A DNA stretch of 64,000 bases from Agarophyton chilense (lineage: Eukaryota > Rhodophyta > Florideophyceae > Gracilariales > Gracilariaceae). Below, one piece after another: positions 21,193 to 33,629 of this stretch (position 1 is the first letter of the stretch; each line of letters starts with the position of its first letter). Made by a program: the position numbers and the translations under genes. The stretch is taken from positions 124,001 to 188,000 of the forward strand of contig JARGXX010000034.1 of assembly GCA_030374765.1 (NCBI GenBank), read 5' to 3'. The notes beneath the pieces were generated by a model. That model saw nothing but the letters and a program-made list of their open reading frames with translations, had not been told where the DNA came from and made no database searches.

Positions 21193-21991
21193 CTTCCTGG
21201 CTGGGCTCTAGTGGCTGCTAGAGCCATGCTGCCGAAACGGCCTGTCTGCAAGAGACTTCGGAAAAGGCCCCGGTGTCCCATTTCACTCAGGACATACTAG
21301 GCGCCGAATAAGTTGTAGCTCATCTGTTCCAATGACATTGTACGGTGCGCCATCGTCCAATAAAGGTCTAATTAATTCATCACTTAGACTGCTGGACGCA
21401 ATTGCGCCCCTCAATTGAACCACGTTGAAAGTCGGTTCTTTTTCTTTATTGTTCCTGCCAGGTGGGGCATCCGTGGAACTAGCTCCATGTCTCCAAGTTC
21501 TCTCCTCCTTATGGTCTGTTGCAAAATGTCCAAACTTCTAGGACGAGTGGCACTTCGTGCGTGCGTTCAGCTTCGCGAGCTGTTCTGGGGTTCCTGATCT
21601 TCCCCGAGAGGTAAATGAGGTTCTATGCCCTATACTTGCGGCGGCATTTACAGAATGCGATGGGGTTTTTACTCTTTTTGAGTCATCTGTTACCCTACAG
21701 ACCTGGGTGCCTGGGTTAGCAGTCTGAAACGTTCATGCTCCGTGATGAAATGTTCACTCTTAATTGAAAGCTTGAGAACCAGACCAAATACACTAGAGTC
21801 AAGGGAGAGGAGGGGACGCGAAAAGGGCTCCTCATCGATCCATTGCTGTTTCTTCTTTGTTTGCAGGCGATCGCGCCACCTTACGTTCAGCAGATCCGCA
21901 TATTTCCCTTCCCGTCGCGCCGCGTTAAGTTCCACAGATTGGCACAGTTAGAAATTTTGCTGAACGGGTTTGTAGTTCTTTACGCTACGCT
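21193..21991. other. No gene recognised
   Basis: This is the boundary between minus-strand copia C and the plus-strand gag relic. No LTR or target duplication could be defined. Confidence 0.35.
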
Positions 21992-23575
21992 ATGACGCCA
22001 AAGGAAGACAACATGCAGTCGGAAACGCATTTCCAAGTAACTACAGTTGTTGGCATCGAGGCCCCACAGCTAGAGAAAATCGATGTCATATCCGTTACAC
22101 AAATTATGCGCAACCGGAAGCGCTACGAGGAACAAATTGCCGAGGAGAATAATGAAGGTCTCAACGTTTATCCTTTGTCTTGGAAAATGAGTGTTACGGA
22201 GACGGGAACGGAAACAATGACTGAAGGTAACTTCATCACCGCCGATGTGTGGGAAACGTCACTGACAAGATGACCAGGACATGTCTCCATGGGAGATTCA
22301 AGATTTCTCAGAATAGAATTCGTGTCGATCACTGAGACAAATAATCAAGGATGTTAAGATGGAAATGGGCATTGACGATGCGGAAGATAATGTATACAAC
22401 TTGGTCGTAAACTATCGCGATGGGTTGAGAGATCACGGATACACTGTGGCTATCACAAAAAACCCTGAACTGGCTATTAAGCACATTCGAACGCGAGGGA
22501 AACCCCGTCGCTTTCAAGAGCATATGGAGGGCATACTTCGGATCTAATCACATGCTGGCCTGCACAAAAAGGATTTCGGTGCATATGTTCGACGCGTAGC
22601 TGAAGCGGGCGACAAATATGAGTACGTTCATTGCAACAAAAACTATAATCCGAACGATTCTATCATTCCAATCATTGTTCAGTCAACGCCATCATATTAA
22701 CGTAGAAAGGATGATGAGGATACGAAACCTATCGTGAAACCGCGCAGAGGTGTACCTTTTTGCTTCCATAGGCTGAAATGAAAGGGTAAGCGACACTTCA
22801 TTAGAAAGTGTCCGAACTCCACACCTGAAAAAAATTAAAGCCTTTTTTTAGGAGTACATGGAATGCATGAAGAAGAAGTGAAACTCCAACTCGATAAAGA
22901 ACATTGGAGACAAGGAACATTCTTCTCACGAACAGTGTTCATTTACACTCTTTGATGCGTTCTTTAACGACTAAAAGCTGAAGGCAGAGGTCACTGCGGA
23001 TCAAGGAGCATTAGCTAATATCATGCCCAAAGAACTCTATAGACAGATCAGAGAGCAAGATGGCGTACGTGCTCACCAAAAGTTAGCACTTCAAGCCTCT
23101 TTTGATGTTTTCACAAAGGCAGTTCCTCCAATTAGTTGTGATCTCAAGATTACGGCGGATTTTGTCATAGAGAGACGACATGGCACAAACATGATTCTGC
23201 GTGGTGTTGACTGATTTATTTCAAATGAGAGCACATCAGGTATTGTCATGGACAGACAGTTGCTGAGAGCATTCGGTTTGAACAATCATGTTCTACTAGC
23301 CGCTGCAATGTCCCGTATCGGAGAAGATGTAGACATTCCGATACTGTACGGCTTTTCAAATGGCGAAATGGAGCGCGACAGAGAGGACATCAACAGTATC
23401 CATTCCTAATTTGAGACGTTAAGCGTTTCTAGGATGATGTGGACTGCAAGAATTCTCAACTTACCAGATCCGTTGACGAAACCGAACAGTTGCCTTATGA
23501 CTACGCTACCATTGATGTTATTCTGAAGGAAAATCCCTCCCGAATTTTCAAGGATGAAGATGCGACACTGATGGT
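21992..23575 (+). pseudogene. Retroelement gag and aspartyl protease, plus strand
   Basis: Gag-like text starts at 21992 (MTPKEDNMQSETHFQ) and continues through M-R-N-R-K-R-Y-E-E-Q-I-A. A second piece at 22359-22547 leads to PFCFHRLK-stop-KGKRHFIRKC (about 22755-22815), an altered zinc knuckle. The protease follows: T-A-D-Q-G-A-L-A-N-I-M-P-K-E-L-Y-R-Q-I (about 22990-23050), then RRHGTNMILRGVD-stop, and after the stop RQLLRAFGLNN and VLLAAAMSRIGEDVDIP. This is a typical Ty3/gypsy-type retropepsin arrangement with D-Q-G in place of D-S/T-G. There are at least five in-frame stops and no RT follows. Confidence 0.6.
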
Positions 23576-24259
23576 TTAGAGTACACTTGAACACGGATAA
23601 TTATATGAAGTGTTGACTTGAGTTCGTTTTCTTCGACTCAGTCTCTGATCTCCTTTCCTTTTATACTGCTTTGAAGCACATGTAATTTGTTCTAGACCCA
23701 TATCATTTTCTTCTAAGATAGTTATTGCATTTTCTACATAAAGTTCTATAGAAGCTCCTACATGCTTCCACATTTTTCTATCACATACAGCAGTTTTCAG
23801 TTGCCTTCTCAAACCTTCTAGAGGTTTATACAACAGAGACTATTCAGTTTACAATGTTTAATATGGTTACAAGGAAAAGGAAAGTGTATGAATTGCATAT
23901 TGAACTTGCTACTATGTTTGCGTGGCCGCTTATGAGAAGTGGATATTTATTTTGCACTACAGTTTTTTCAGCGCGGCAATTGAGTACGTTGCGTTTACTC
24001 TCCTAGTGTTTGTACGTACCATTAGACTTTGTCAATTCATAACGTAGCATTGGGTCTTCACAACTAGGAGAGGATGCTATATGGCCAGTACTTAAGCCAG
24101 AGTTCCAGTTCCATCCTGGATCTCGACGGGAGACAACGATAACCACTTCTCAGAAAAACTACTCGACGTTCTTAAACGCACCACCCAGACCTTACGACCT
24201 TTATATAATGTCTTTTTTGTAAAGAACATATGAAGAATATCCAGTTCGTTTGAGCTCGT
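23576..24259. other. No gene recognised
   Basis: A minus-strand open stretch (23833-23576, 85 codons, lysine/arginine-rich) has no recognisable family. The rest is AT-rich. Confidence 0.35.
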
Positions 24260-25171
24260 TTGGGCAAAGCCCAGATTAGGGATGTGAGTAACGAGTCAGG
24301 CATCACAGGTAATAATATCAATTCCATTCTGAAAAGTTTTAGAGCACCTACTATATTTGCGTCCAAAGTGGATACCAGTTTGGAGACTTTAATTGTGATT
24401 TTCCAACGTTTGGATGGTCGCCTCCTGAGGATTGAAGCCACGTTTTGCGTTGACGAAAAGTTCGCCGCCGAAGCGGAGGAAAAAGCCCATTTAAGAGATA
24501 CTGCCCATCATTCTCCGAAAAAGACTCGTCCAAAACATCGAAAGCGTTTCGATACCAACTTGGGGTCATCTGATTCAGATTCTGAAAGTTCGTTGTCATC
24601 GTCGATTGTTTCGTTTCAAGCGAGATACAGTAGCTGTCCTGATAAACCTACTAGGTCTAAAGCAACAATGTCTGTCATGGAGCTAATGTTTCCCGTTAGA
24701 AGGACAGAAAGAATTTTGGGCTCAAAAAGCTGAAAGATACGAATCTGTTTTATCGGCAACTTCTGTCATATCAATACTATCGACTCGGCAATTCATTGTT
24801 AAATCATACTCTCCGTGAGAAAGGTGGGGTTAAAAAAATGCATTAAGCGAGTGGACCCCACGCCAACACCTTTTCAGTGTCGAAGACCTAATCTTGGTGC
24901 TAGATTTTTGGTATGTTTTGTGACGGAGGCCGAAATACTTATTATGAGTGAATCGCAGGCTTTTATAGCCCTACCACTTTTTCTAAGAGGATTGGCTACA
25001 CCACAGGTGGATATTCTCCCATATGAGCGACCCCCGTGTTCGCGACTGGTGCAACCGGTGCGGTCAATATCGCACTGCATTGCAGTAAAAGAACCGAACG
25101 AAAGCCAACAGAAGGAAAGCCAGAGAAATACCCCTGGGGGGTGTTGTTGGTGTGATCGGGGTTGTTATTGA
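24260..25171 (+). pseudogene. Gag-like protein of an LTR element, frameshifted
   Basis: The N-terminal part (24260-24733) has helices ending R-L-D-G-R-L-L-R-I-E-A, then a Ser/Asp-rich stretch D-S-D-S-E-S-S-L-S-S-S and TMSVMELMFPVRRTE. The text moves one frame to FWAQKAERYESVLSATSVI near 24.71 kb, and back to a third piece (24815-25171) with F-Q-C-R-R-P-N-L-G-A and FLRGLATPQVDI. Two frame changes in 100 bp show decay. The helical gag with an Asp/Ser linker is recognised by pattern; it might instead be a host protein, which is less likely here. Confidence 0.4.
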
Positions 25172-28100
25172 TGCCGTTCATCGGCTGGGGTGTTGAACAA
25201 AATCTGGAAGGGGTAGAACCAAGGATCGCTGGAGAATGCCGAGAAATCAAAGACGTTGACAGCCAAAGAACGTACGTCGTGGATGTCGAGGTTTGGGGGT
25301 GTTGGTGTTTACAGTTCCTGCGGTACTGGCAATGTGAAGTCATCTTTTACAGTTCTGTACTGGACAGCAGGTTGACTCGCTGCCCAATGACCGTTACGTA
25401 CTGCCTTTAAGTATCGAGCTGTGAGTGGTCAAGGGTGTGCATCTTTTCTACTTGGATCCTGTGGTACATACTTTCTACTTAGGGTTTTTTATATCTTCTG
25501 AATTGATGTTCACGTACTGTCTGTAACCGTTCTAGTTATTCTACTTTTAGTCCCGACGGAGTGCGTACTATAGTTTCGATGACTACGGCTTCGCCGGGCA
25601 CACCCGGATTTCGTCCCAGATAAAAGGAGGACCGGCACTCGCCGGACCTCTGACGAGGAAATCAGGACATCGATCGTCGGATTCTTGGGTGCGCCCGCTC
25701 AACTCGCTCTGCTCTTCTACCTCAACCTCGCCTACCTCTCTTCTATAGTCACCTCAGTCACTCAACCCTTCGTGAAACCTTCGTTCAACCTTCGTGCAAC
25801 CTCAATCCGCTACACTCGTCAACAGTTGGCTACCAGAAAACTTGAGTTTCGCTGTCGTGTATTTGTTACTCCGACTAAGAGGTATGACCAGCGACCCGGG
25901 TTTTCTTACATCCACGATCTTCGCTGCATTACCCGCCATCGTGAATTTCGTACTCGAAGCTGAAGGAAGGGATATGAAGTGGAACCTTCGTAAAGGTGGT
26001 TTCCTACTACTTAGTTATTTTTACCGCTTGCGCCTTGTTACGAGTCTTGCTTCTATCAGGGAGCATCATTGCCCAACGTAGTGGTCGTTCACGTGAGCTG
26101 CATAGGTGTGCGCGTAGTCTTGCTGATTAGTTTTTCGTTAAGGTAGAGAGTTTATTGTAATAGTCTACAGTAGATAGTGGCTCGGCTAACTCGCCTTGCC
26201 GATCAGTAAATATTACCTAACCGAATTATTTTGGCTCTACAGTTTTTCCGTTAGTGTGTGCTTTGACACTCTTTGAAGGTTTTGACGTCTTAGCAACAGT
26301 AGACTTACCCATCCTGCGTTTTCAAGAGAAGTATCACTGCCGCTCGAGTCTGTTTATTAGTATTGACCTATTGCCGCCTCCGTGAAGCGATTTTTTATTT
26401 CGTTTACTTTTCCTCCCGTGTTGTACGTCTTGCTCGACGTAATATATGCCTTTTTTCACTTTTGCACCTCTCATGACTGACTACTTCTGGTTGCACCAAC
26501 AATATTAAATCTAATTTTTACCCTGAACTTCCTCGTTTGTTTCGCAGGGGTCTCTTGGGTTTACAACTCAACTTCGTCGTGGATTCTTGAAGAGTCTTTG
26601 TTGCTGTTCTACATTCCTGGAAGGAAGATACTGAACCTCTTCGTGTTGTTTGGTCCCCAAACCTTGCACCACAGCCAGAACAGAGATATGCTGAAAGATG
26701 TCGATTGATGCGTTAGCCAGAAACATCAAAAATGTAAGTGACTTTAACAGTCGTGTGCTTTTGCCCATATCATTGAATTTTGCCATCTGAGCTGCAAATC
26801 GAGACTCGGAGTTGCGTATAAATTTTTTTGAACCACGTAGTGCAGAGAGAAGATCGGTGAAATTCTTGAAAACCTCACTGCCAACTGAAAGATCACCACG
26901 TTAATAATTTGCATTAACTATTAGCAGCACCATCAACAGACTGTATAAAGTTCTCCGCAATGCCCATGCATAGAACACTGGCACATCCAAATAACTGTGA
27001 CTTGAGAATGATCTTTTTTAATTCAGCAGGTATTTTGTTGGAATTGTTGTCATTGAAACTCTCATAAAAAGCACACGACAATGTGACAGCCTTTCAAAAG
27101 CCTTCTTGGTTCCTGCGACCGTTTGTCCATTGTAGAGATTTGATTGTCCAAGGACGACTGGGAAGAGTGTAACCGGGCGCTGGGCCCATAACTGTGAAAA
27201 AATAGCGTAAGAACGAGTTAGAAACAGTATTGGCAACAGAACAGTGTAGCGTAAACTTCATTTATGGACGTATCTGCCGTTTAGTTTTGGGCTAGCAAGA
27301 CAGTGTAGGCTGTATAAGTAGAGAACATCTATCGCAGATAAAATGCATTTGTGCTCTCAAAATAACGACACACTAATGCAAATATTGGACACGTGATATT
27401 AAGAATCTGTAAAGACATATTCAAGTTCATAAAGACCGTAATTATAAAGATTCAAACGCATACCTGGTAAATGAGCGCTTAAATTCATATTGGCGTCAGC
27501 GGCGGCAGCGGCAGATCAAGAGAGCGTAAACGACGGATTCGGCGATGATGGATGCAGCAGAGGCGCACGTATGGCGGCAGCGTCTTCAGCGCTCGCACGG
27601 TGGGGGTGGTAGCAACTGCAGCGGCGGTGACTGTCGTGGCGCCTGCATTGTGGCTACAGTGACGATCACGCGATGATTCTTGTCTCATACAGCGAAACGC
27701 AATCCATTACTACCTTTGCAGAAATATCCAATGACGCAATGACGAGGTGATAGCCAACACGATCTCAACGAGTTTATCGCTGAAGGACAGCATATATAAA
27801 TACCATGACGTGAAAGTATGATTGGGATATAGGAACAAATAATGTAGCGTATTAGTCGAGCATCAACGAAGTTGAGGAGAAGTACCTTGTCAGAGGTTTT
27901 GAGAGATTTAAAAATAGTGTTCTGAAACGTATTGACCTAATGAACAAGCTCGGCGTTTACCAATACTTTGTATTGTTATGTGTACCTTATAGTATAGGTT
28001 AAATGGATCTGCACTCTTGGGAGGTATGGGTAGGAATTTCGCGGCATCGTGACATGCTGTAAAACAGTTAGTATAAACATGGTTGCTGTGCTGCACAGTT

Positions 28101-28228
28101 GCGTTAAATTATGCTGTATAAAGGGTACGGGCTTGCGGCGTCGCTAGCACTGCTCGAACTTGTCAATATATTTGGAAAACATCCTTTTGAGAAGAGCTAA
28201 ATGTGCTTTTAATTGGTGATGGAAGTGG
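25172..28228. other. About 3 kb without a recognisable gene
   Basis: Short frames only. A GC-richer patch (about 25570-25960) with an AGATAAAAGGAGG box looks like a promoter or LTR but has no partner copy in the window. Another patch (27485-27690) is rich in GGC/GCA runs. The rest is AT-rich. Confidence 0.4.
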
Positions 28229-28233
28229 AGGAG

Positions 28234-28611
28234 TTTCACGCAGAATATCCAAACTGTGAGCGTCAAAGCTGACCTCTCAGTCGATAACTAGAGTCTGCTT
28301 TGTGCCTGTCTTTATATAGTTCTAAAATGCAGTGCGATAATTTCCTAGTCATCATCAAATTCTACATCCTAAGTGTTCAATACGCCAATACGCTTAGACC
28401 ATCATAGAAGAAAGACACGCAAGACGTCCTTTCAGACCGTCTTTAAGAATCCTTAAGGGTGTACTGACTTGATCATAAATGTCGCTTGAATACGGCATCT
28501 TCCTTGCTGTAAGTAAGCGTTTCCTATTCTGCACAGGTAGATGCACAGATTGTCAAATAAAATATTTCACCATTCCATTTGCTTCTCGCAATTTTTCCAC
28601 ATTCTTCAAAA
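28234..28611 (-). repeat. 3' LTR of the family A element
   Basis: Minus-strand start TTTTGAAGAATGTGG and end CTGCGTGAAA, so the termini do not show the usual TG...CA if the AGGAG duplication is taken as the border. It matches 171-537 (inverted) and the 5' LTR. Confidence 0.75.
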
Positions 28612-29527
28612 AGACCCCTCAAGAACGTAATGGAAGTTCTCCAAGGTTGCTACGGTGAGGTTCAAACGTTGCAATTGGCAGAATTTTCGTCAAAAGGATC
28701 AGCTAGATAATTCTCTGAGGATTTATATTCTACACTTATGACTGCTCTGTAAACTATCTCGTTCACATAACAATACCGAATTAATATGTGCTTAACACTT
28801 CGAATACCTTGATCTTCTGTCGTCCATTTTATGCTACCGAGATTATCCTGCAGTACAGTAGTTTGGTTTGAAATAGGTACTCCAACTTCTTCAAGAAATT
28901 GCTGCACCCATCAGTGTTCATTATGCATTCTGATAATGCATAGAACTTTTCCTCACATGGTGAGAGTGACACCGACGGCTGCATCTTTGATATCCATATT
29001 ACTGTAGAACCACCCAGTTGAATAACCAATCCACTACGCGATCTACAGGAATCCTTGTCTCTGCCCCGATCTGCATCAGACCATGACAGAATAGTGGTGG
29101 AAGAGATCTTAGAAATGGAAAGAACCATATTCAGTGAGCCCTTCAGATAGCGCAAAACATGTTTAAGCGCCTTCCACTGTGGTAGTTTTCGACAAGAAGC
29201 ATACTTTGCTAGTAAGAAAACAGCTGTGCTAATGTCTGGCTTCGTTCGAGTTGAAAGAAACAACAGTTTTCCTATCGTTTCGCGGTATGGAAAGCCCTCC
29301 ATTTGAAGTTTTTCAACGTCAGATGGAATCTGCAACGGTTCATACAGATCATGCGTTAGCGGAAGTGGACTGTATACAGGCTTGTAGTTATCAATGTGGG
29401 TATCCTCCAATATCTTCAGCATTAAAGCCTTTTGTCCCAACATGATCTCATTGTTTGAATCGTATATTTGCACTCCAGGGAATATGCTACTGCGTCCTAA
29501 GTCTTTGACCTGGTACTCCTTCATTAT

Positions 29528-30290
29528 CGGAGATTTTACTGTAGTATCCGTTCTACGGAGAGAGCAGACATCTGTGACAGTATTCAGAACTGCGGAATGG
29601 GTGCTTGCGGCTAAGGGGAAGGTGTGGTAGAGCCCAACACTAGCGAGCTAGAATGGGGGTTGTAAGGCCCCACTCGCCAATGAGGGGGGTTGGTACTATG
29701 GGACGGACAACTACTTGTTGTAGCTTGTCCGGATCTCTGGTTAAGGAATCCTGAACAAGGATCAAGTGATTTGTGAATCGGTTTGTTATCTCCTTTACTT
29801 TGGAGTCGGTGCTCCTCTCTGTGCCTCAAGTATAGTGCACAGGGGTGAGCGCCGCACATAATAATATCTAGATATAAACTTGGTTAGCCGATTAACCCCT
29901 CTACAGTACGGGAAAATGGTTGCCACGTGGCTACTCACTACAGTATATGCGCCCATGCCAATCCAGTATTTCCCTACAAAGGGTCGAATCGGATGCGCTG
30001 TGGCAGACCGAGATCCCACGTGTAACATACCATTTCACGGACTATCTGCAGGGTGCCACTTCATAACTTCATCCAAGCCGTTGCACTCACTTATGAGTAT
30101 CATTATACTTTTGCAAAAAAATCTTCCATCGGCATTCCGACAGTGCAGAATACTACATTTACTAAATGTAGCATTCTGCACTGTCGGAATTCGGATGAAA
30201 GATTTGGGGGCACTGTATCAGTATTTGAGGTATTATCTCCAATACTGATACAGTGTCCCCAAATATGACGATATGGTCGACGTAGGCAAG
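29528..30290. other. Inserted or rearranged stretch interrupting the copia A RT
   Basis: About 0.75 kb separates the YVD(H) block from the 'KEYQVKDLG' block, which are normally only a few tens of codons apart. The stretch has no coding similarity, contains a run of G-rich motifs (about 29640-29700), and ends at its right side in two large hairpins. No clear target duplication was found, so a rearrangement is as possible as an insertion. Confidence 0.55.
30120..30263. repeat. Two adjoining near-perfect hairpins
   Basis: Hairpin 1: arms 30120-30161 and 30163-30204 (42 bp each, about four mismatches, one-base centre). Hairpin 2: arms 30203-30225 and 30241-30263 (23 bp, one mismatch, 15-base loop). 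The right arm of hairpin 2 is also RT coding sequence on the minus strand (F-G-D-T-V-S-V-L), so its left arm is an inverted copy of RT sequence. Confidence 0.9.
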
Positions 30291-32697
30291 CTAAACAACA
30301 GTGTTCCCTCGACAGTGCTTAGTGTACACACAGTCTCTACTTCCAATCGGTGTCAGACCAATTCTCTTCAAGAATGACGACAAAGTGTGGTACCACAGTT
30401 TGGGAGCCTCACAATGTCCATAGAGAGATTTGTGTAGCTTTGAAATGTCACCATTAGCCTTAGCGATGTCTTCAATGCGTGGGAGCCGGATATGTATATC
30501 AAAATGTTTTGGTAATGGAGCATTCAGAAACGCCCCCTTAACATCAACATGCTGCCGATCCCATCCTTTGAACATGAAGAAAAACAAAAGGATTCGGAAT
30601 ACTTCAAATCCCGCTACTGGTGCATAGCAATTTTTGGTTTCCACAGTTCTCAATTTCTGTAGATTGCCACGGGCGACCAGTCTGGATTTAAAGAATTGTG
30701 GAATACCATGTTCGTCTTCAGACGTAGAATTATTCCAGTGGGTAGTGCAAAATTCGAAAGAGCATCTACAGTGACACTGTCCGTCTTGGCATATCTGATG
30801 GTTTGCAACTCCTCCATGATCGCCGCTTTCCAGAAGGGCCACTCTGGAGGGGAATGTGCCTCCTTGAGTGAAGGTCATCTGAGGTGCTAATAGTCCTTGG
30901 CACTGCAGGGGTAGCTCTTGATCGCAGATTGTAGCGATCTGAAGACGTCTTCTCAGGTTAGACAGGTTCTGCCACATTCTCACTTTCATCATCGTACTTG
31001 GTTCCATCATATGTTGACGGATGCTCTGGATACTGGGTTAGGGTGCTCAGTGCATCTTCAATTTCATAATCGTCACTTCTTCCTTCCTCGTCGATTGAAT
31101 GATCTTCAGATCCTTTATCATCATCCTTGTTTGGGCCGCTCACTTCTGAATGTTCTGTAGACGAGTCCTCGCTATCACAAACTGTAAGAAAGATCACAGT
31201 TGGTTCCAAGGGTTTTGAGTGTTTTGATGGTTGCACAGCACTCAGTCCAGGAAGTTCAGTCTCAAAGATGCGTACATGTTTCTAGAAAAGTGTCCCTGAG
31301 TCTATGAGAATCTTACAGATACCACCCCCTCTATGTCCCAGATTGATTCTGGGAACCATCCTGGTTTCCATCGTCTTCCATTTCTTCTTTGATGGTTGAA
31401 CCAAAACAAGACATCCGAATAGTCTAAGATCTTTTGTGTAGGGCACAGAGGTGTTAAACATGAGTTCATATGGAAATATACCGGTAGTACTGTGTGGCAC
31501 TACGTTTCTCGAGTCAACAACGTGCTTTAAGGCATACGACCAGAACTGGAGTGGTAGCTTTGCTTCAGAGAGGCAAGTGCGGGCCAGCGCTAGACTCACT
31601 CCCTGCGTTCTCTCCACCAGTCCGTTTGAGGCTGCTTTGTACGGAGTGGAAGCCTGAACTGCGTTCAAGCCAGATCATGAACTCTTCAACGACCTTTGGC
31701 GCTTCCCCTTTCTTTCTAATCGGTTGCGCATATGCTAATCGAGAGAACTCGTCTTCCATAGTGCAGAAATAATTGAAGTGATCCCGAGACATGGGCTTCA
31801 CTTTTCCTACGATATCCGAGTGCAGTGTCCCGGGTTTTGTAGCTTTGGTGAGACTTCCACTGTAGGAGCGTCTGTATTTTTCTGTGGCACAAGGACCACA
31901 GTTCATCTTTGAAATCTTTGTCTCTGGTAGAACTCCGTTTCGAATCATCTTCCTGATTGTTTCTTCTGGTCCAGCTTGGGCCAAACGTCGATGCCAAAGC
32001 CTTTACAGTTCATTCCCAAGTCCTTTGTTCGAATATTTCAGAGTTTCCATTCTTTCCAGATCGACTTCTTCATCATCTTCAGAGCCATTTCCATTTCCAT
32101 GCACTTCAAGCACTGGTCCTTGGTGATTAAACTCAGAATCTTCTGAATTAGAGTTTGCATCATGTGCGGTCTCACCATTAAAATACGGTGCCTCATCAGT
32201 GCTCTCGGATGTTGATTCGGAGTCTGCATGTTGCAGTACTGCTGCAATCATTGCTTTGTCAAAAGCGCTGTTAGATGTTCTAGAAGATGGATTTCCTACG
32301 TAAAACAGACCGTCCTAATCCCAGTGCTGATAGGTCGAAAATTTTCGCTTCCATCCATTATAATAGCCTGCTCTTTTGTGAACAGAACAACAAAGTCCTT
32401 ATCGGTTAGCGCTGGAACTGAAAGAAGGTCCATTTCCAACTCTGGGGAGCACAGATTCTCACTAAGGTGCACCTTTGTCGTCGTGCTGTCAGCTTTCCAC
32501 TTCACCCGTTTTGTCCCATTGATATCAGCATGCACTGAGGAGTTATCTCCTAGTGCAATAGGTATCGAACAGTTCTGGATGTCAAACAAGGAGCCTTTGT
32601 TTGGAGTCATGTATGATGAAGTTCCTGAGTCTAGCATCACGACAGGGGTTTCAATTCCTCTTGGCATAGTTCATGCCGGTGCAGCTCGAGTTGGGGA

Positions 32698-33498
32698 TCA
32701 TATGGGAGGCTTGTCTATAGAACTCTTCCTGGAAGCATGCCTAGCAATTGGATTCCTTCTTGGTTCTTCTGACGGCTTCTCTTCTTCTGAACCGCCATGC
32801 AACTTGTTTTGTGGATTTTTAGGATTTAACCAACATTTATCTGTGATGTGTTCCGTCGTGTTGCAGATATGGCAGTAGGACTTCATGGAGTGAGCCCATT
32901 CAACGCGTTTGTGTTTGGACCGGATTGCTTGCTGCTCTTATAGTAGTCTCGCAGTCCCTGTAAACCACGCAGCCGTTCTATCGGAGAGTGCTTTCAGCGC
33001 TGCTTTGATTGGAATCTGCTCTGACGCATCAATAGACGCTATCAGAACTACAATGGAGAGCTCCATAGGTAGACTGGTGTTCATAGAATCAAGATATTCC
33101 AGAATGCATTTCATTCAATCTATATGTTTGCCAATGTCTTGTTTCACTGTCGAGTACCAAATCGATATTAGCTCCGTCATCTTTGCTCTCCGAAATGCTG
33201 CTGTCTTCGAATCATATCTATCACCGAGCTTCTGTAGCATTCGGTACGGATTGAAAACATCATTCCGAACAACTCGTATCGCTTTATTTGAAAGCACTGA
33301 CACGATTATTCCGCTTGCTTCCTTCTGATCTGACGTGAAATTTTACTTTCCTTCTACTGTATAAGAAAAATATAATCTGTATTCGAGGGTTTTTGTCAGG
33401 CCATTCGAATTACGTGACGCTTATATGCGGATTTTTCAGATAGCAAAATCATGACCGTCCTTCAGTGGCTCTATACGCGGATTTTCTGATTCTAACAT
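32698..33498 (-). pseudogene. Copia A gag with zinc knuckle
   Basis: ATG at 33498 (MLESENPRIEPLKDGHDFAI), then a stop where the family has the conserved Trp of the N-terminal 'WKIRM' block. The frame resumes around 33303 with F-N-P-Y-R-M-L-Q-K-L-G-D-R-Y and ends with C-H-I-C-N-T-T-E-H-I-T-D-K-C (CX2CX4HX4C) near 32.86 kb. Several stops and at least one frame change. Confidence 0.65.
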
Positions 33499-33629
33499 GG
33501 TGTCAGATCGGAGCAGAAAAGGCTTTACAGCCGTAAACACCTCCTAAAGTCTACCTCTAGTAAAACTAAGATATACCACGATGTTGAAGATTGATAGTGT
33601 GCACTAGCGTGCGTCAGAAACCAATAATT

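Larger units (their letters stand above)
28662..32667 (-). pseudogene. Copia A Pol: protease, integrase, RT, RNase H
   Basis: Protease (32667-32296) has V-M-L-D-S-G-T-S-S-Y-M-T-P with the catalytic DSG intact. Integrase (about 32050-31250) has R-L-W-H-R-R-L, C-G-P-C and L-H-S-D-I-V-G, and later TPYKAASNGLVERTQG with the catalytic Glu. RT (31010-30291) has KSRLVARGNLQKL, VDVKGAFLNAPLP and KSLYG; after a TAG at about 30290 comes L-A-Y-V-D-H-I-V-I-F-G, where YVDD is changed to YVDH. RT resumes at 29524 with MKEYQVKDLG. RNase H follows, with S-P-C-E-E-K-F-Y-A-L and a Y-L-A-D tail. Several frame changes; non-functional. Confidence 0.75.

Noticed and set aside
25570-25960. GC-rich patch with a TATA-like box as an LTR
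   Set aside because: No second copy in the window, and no gag or primer site follows it.
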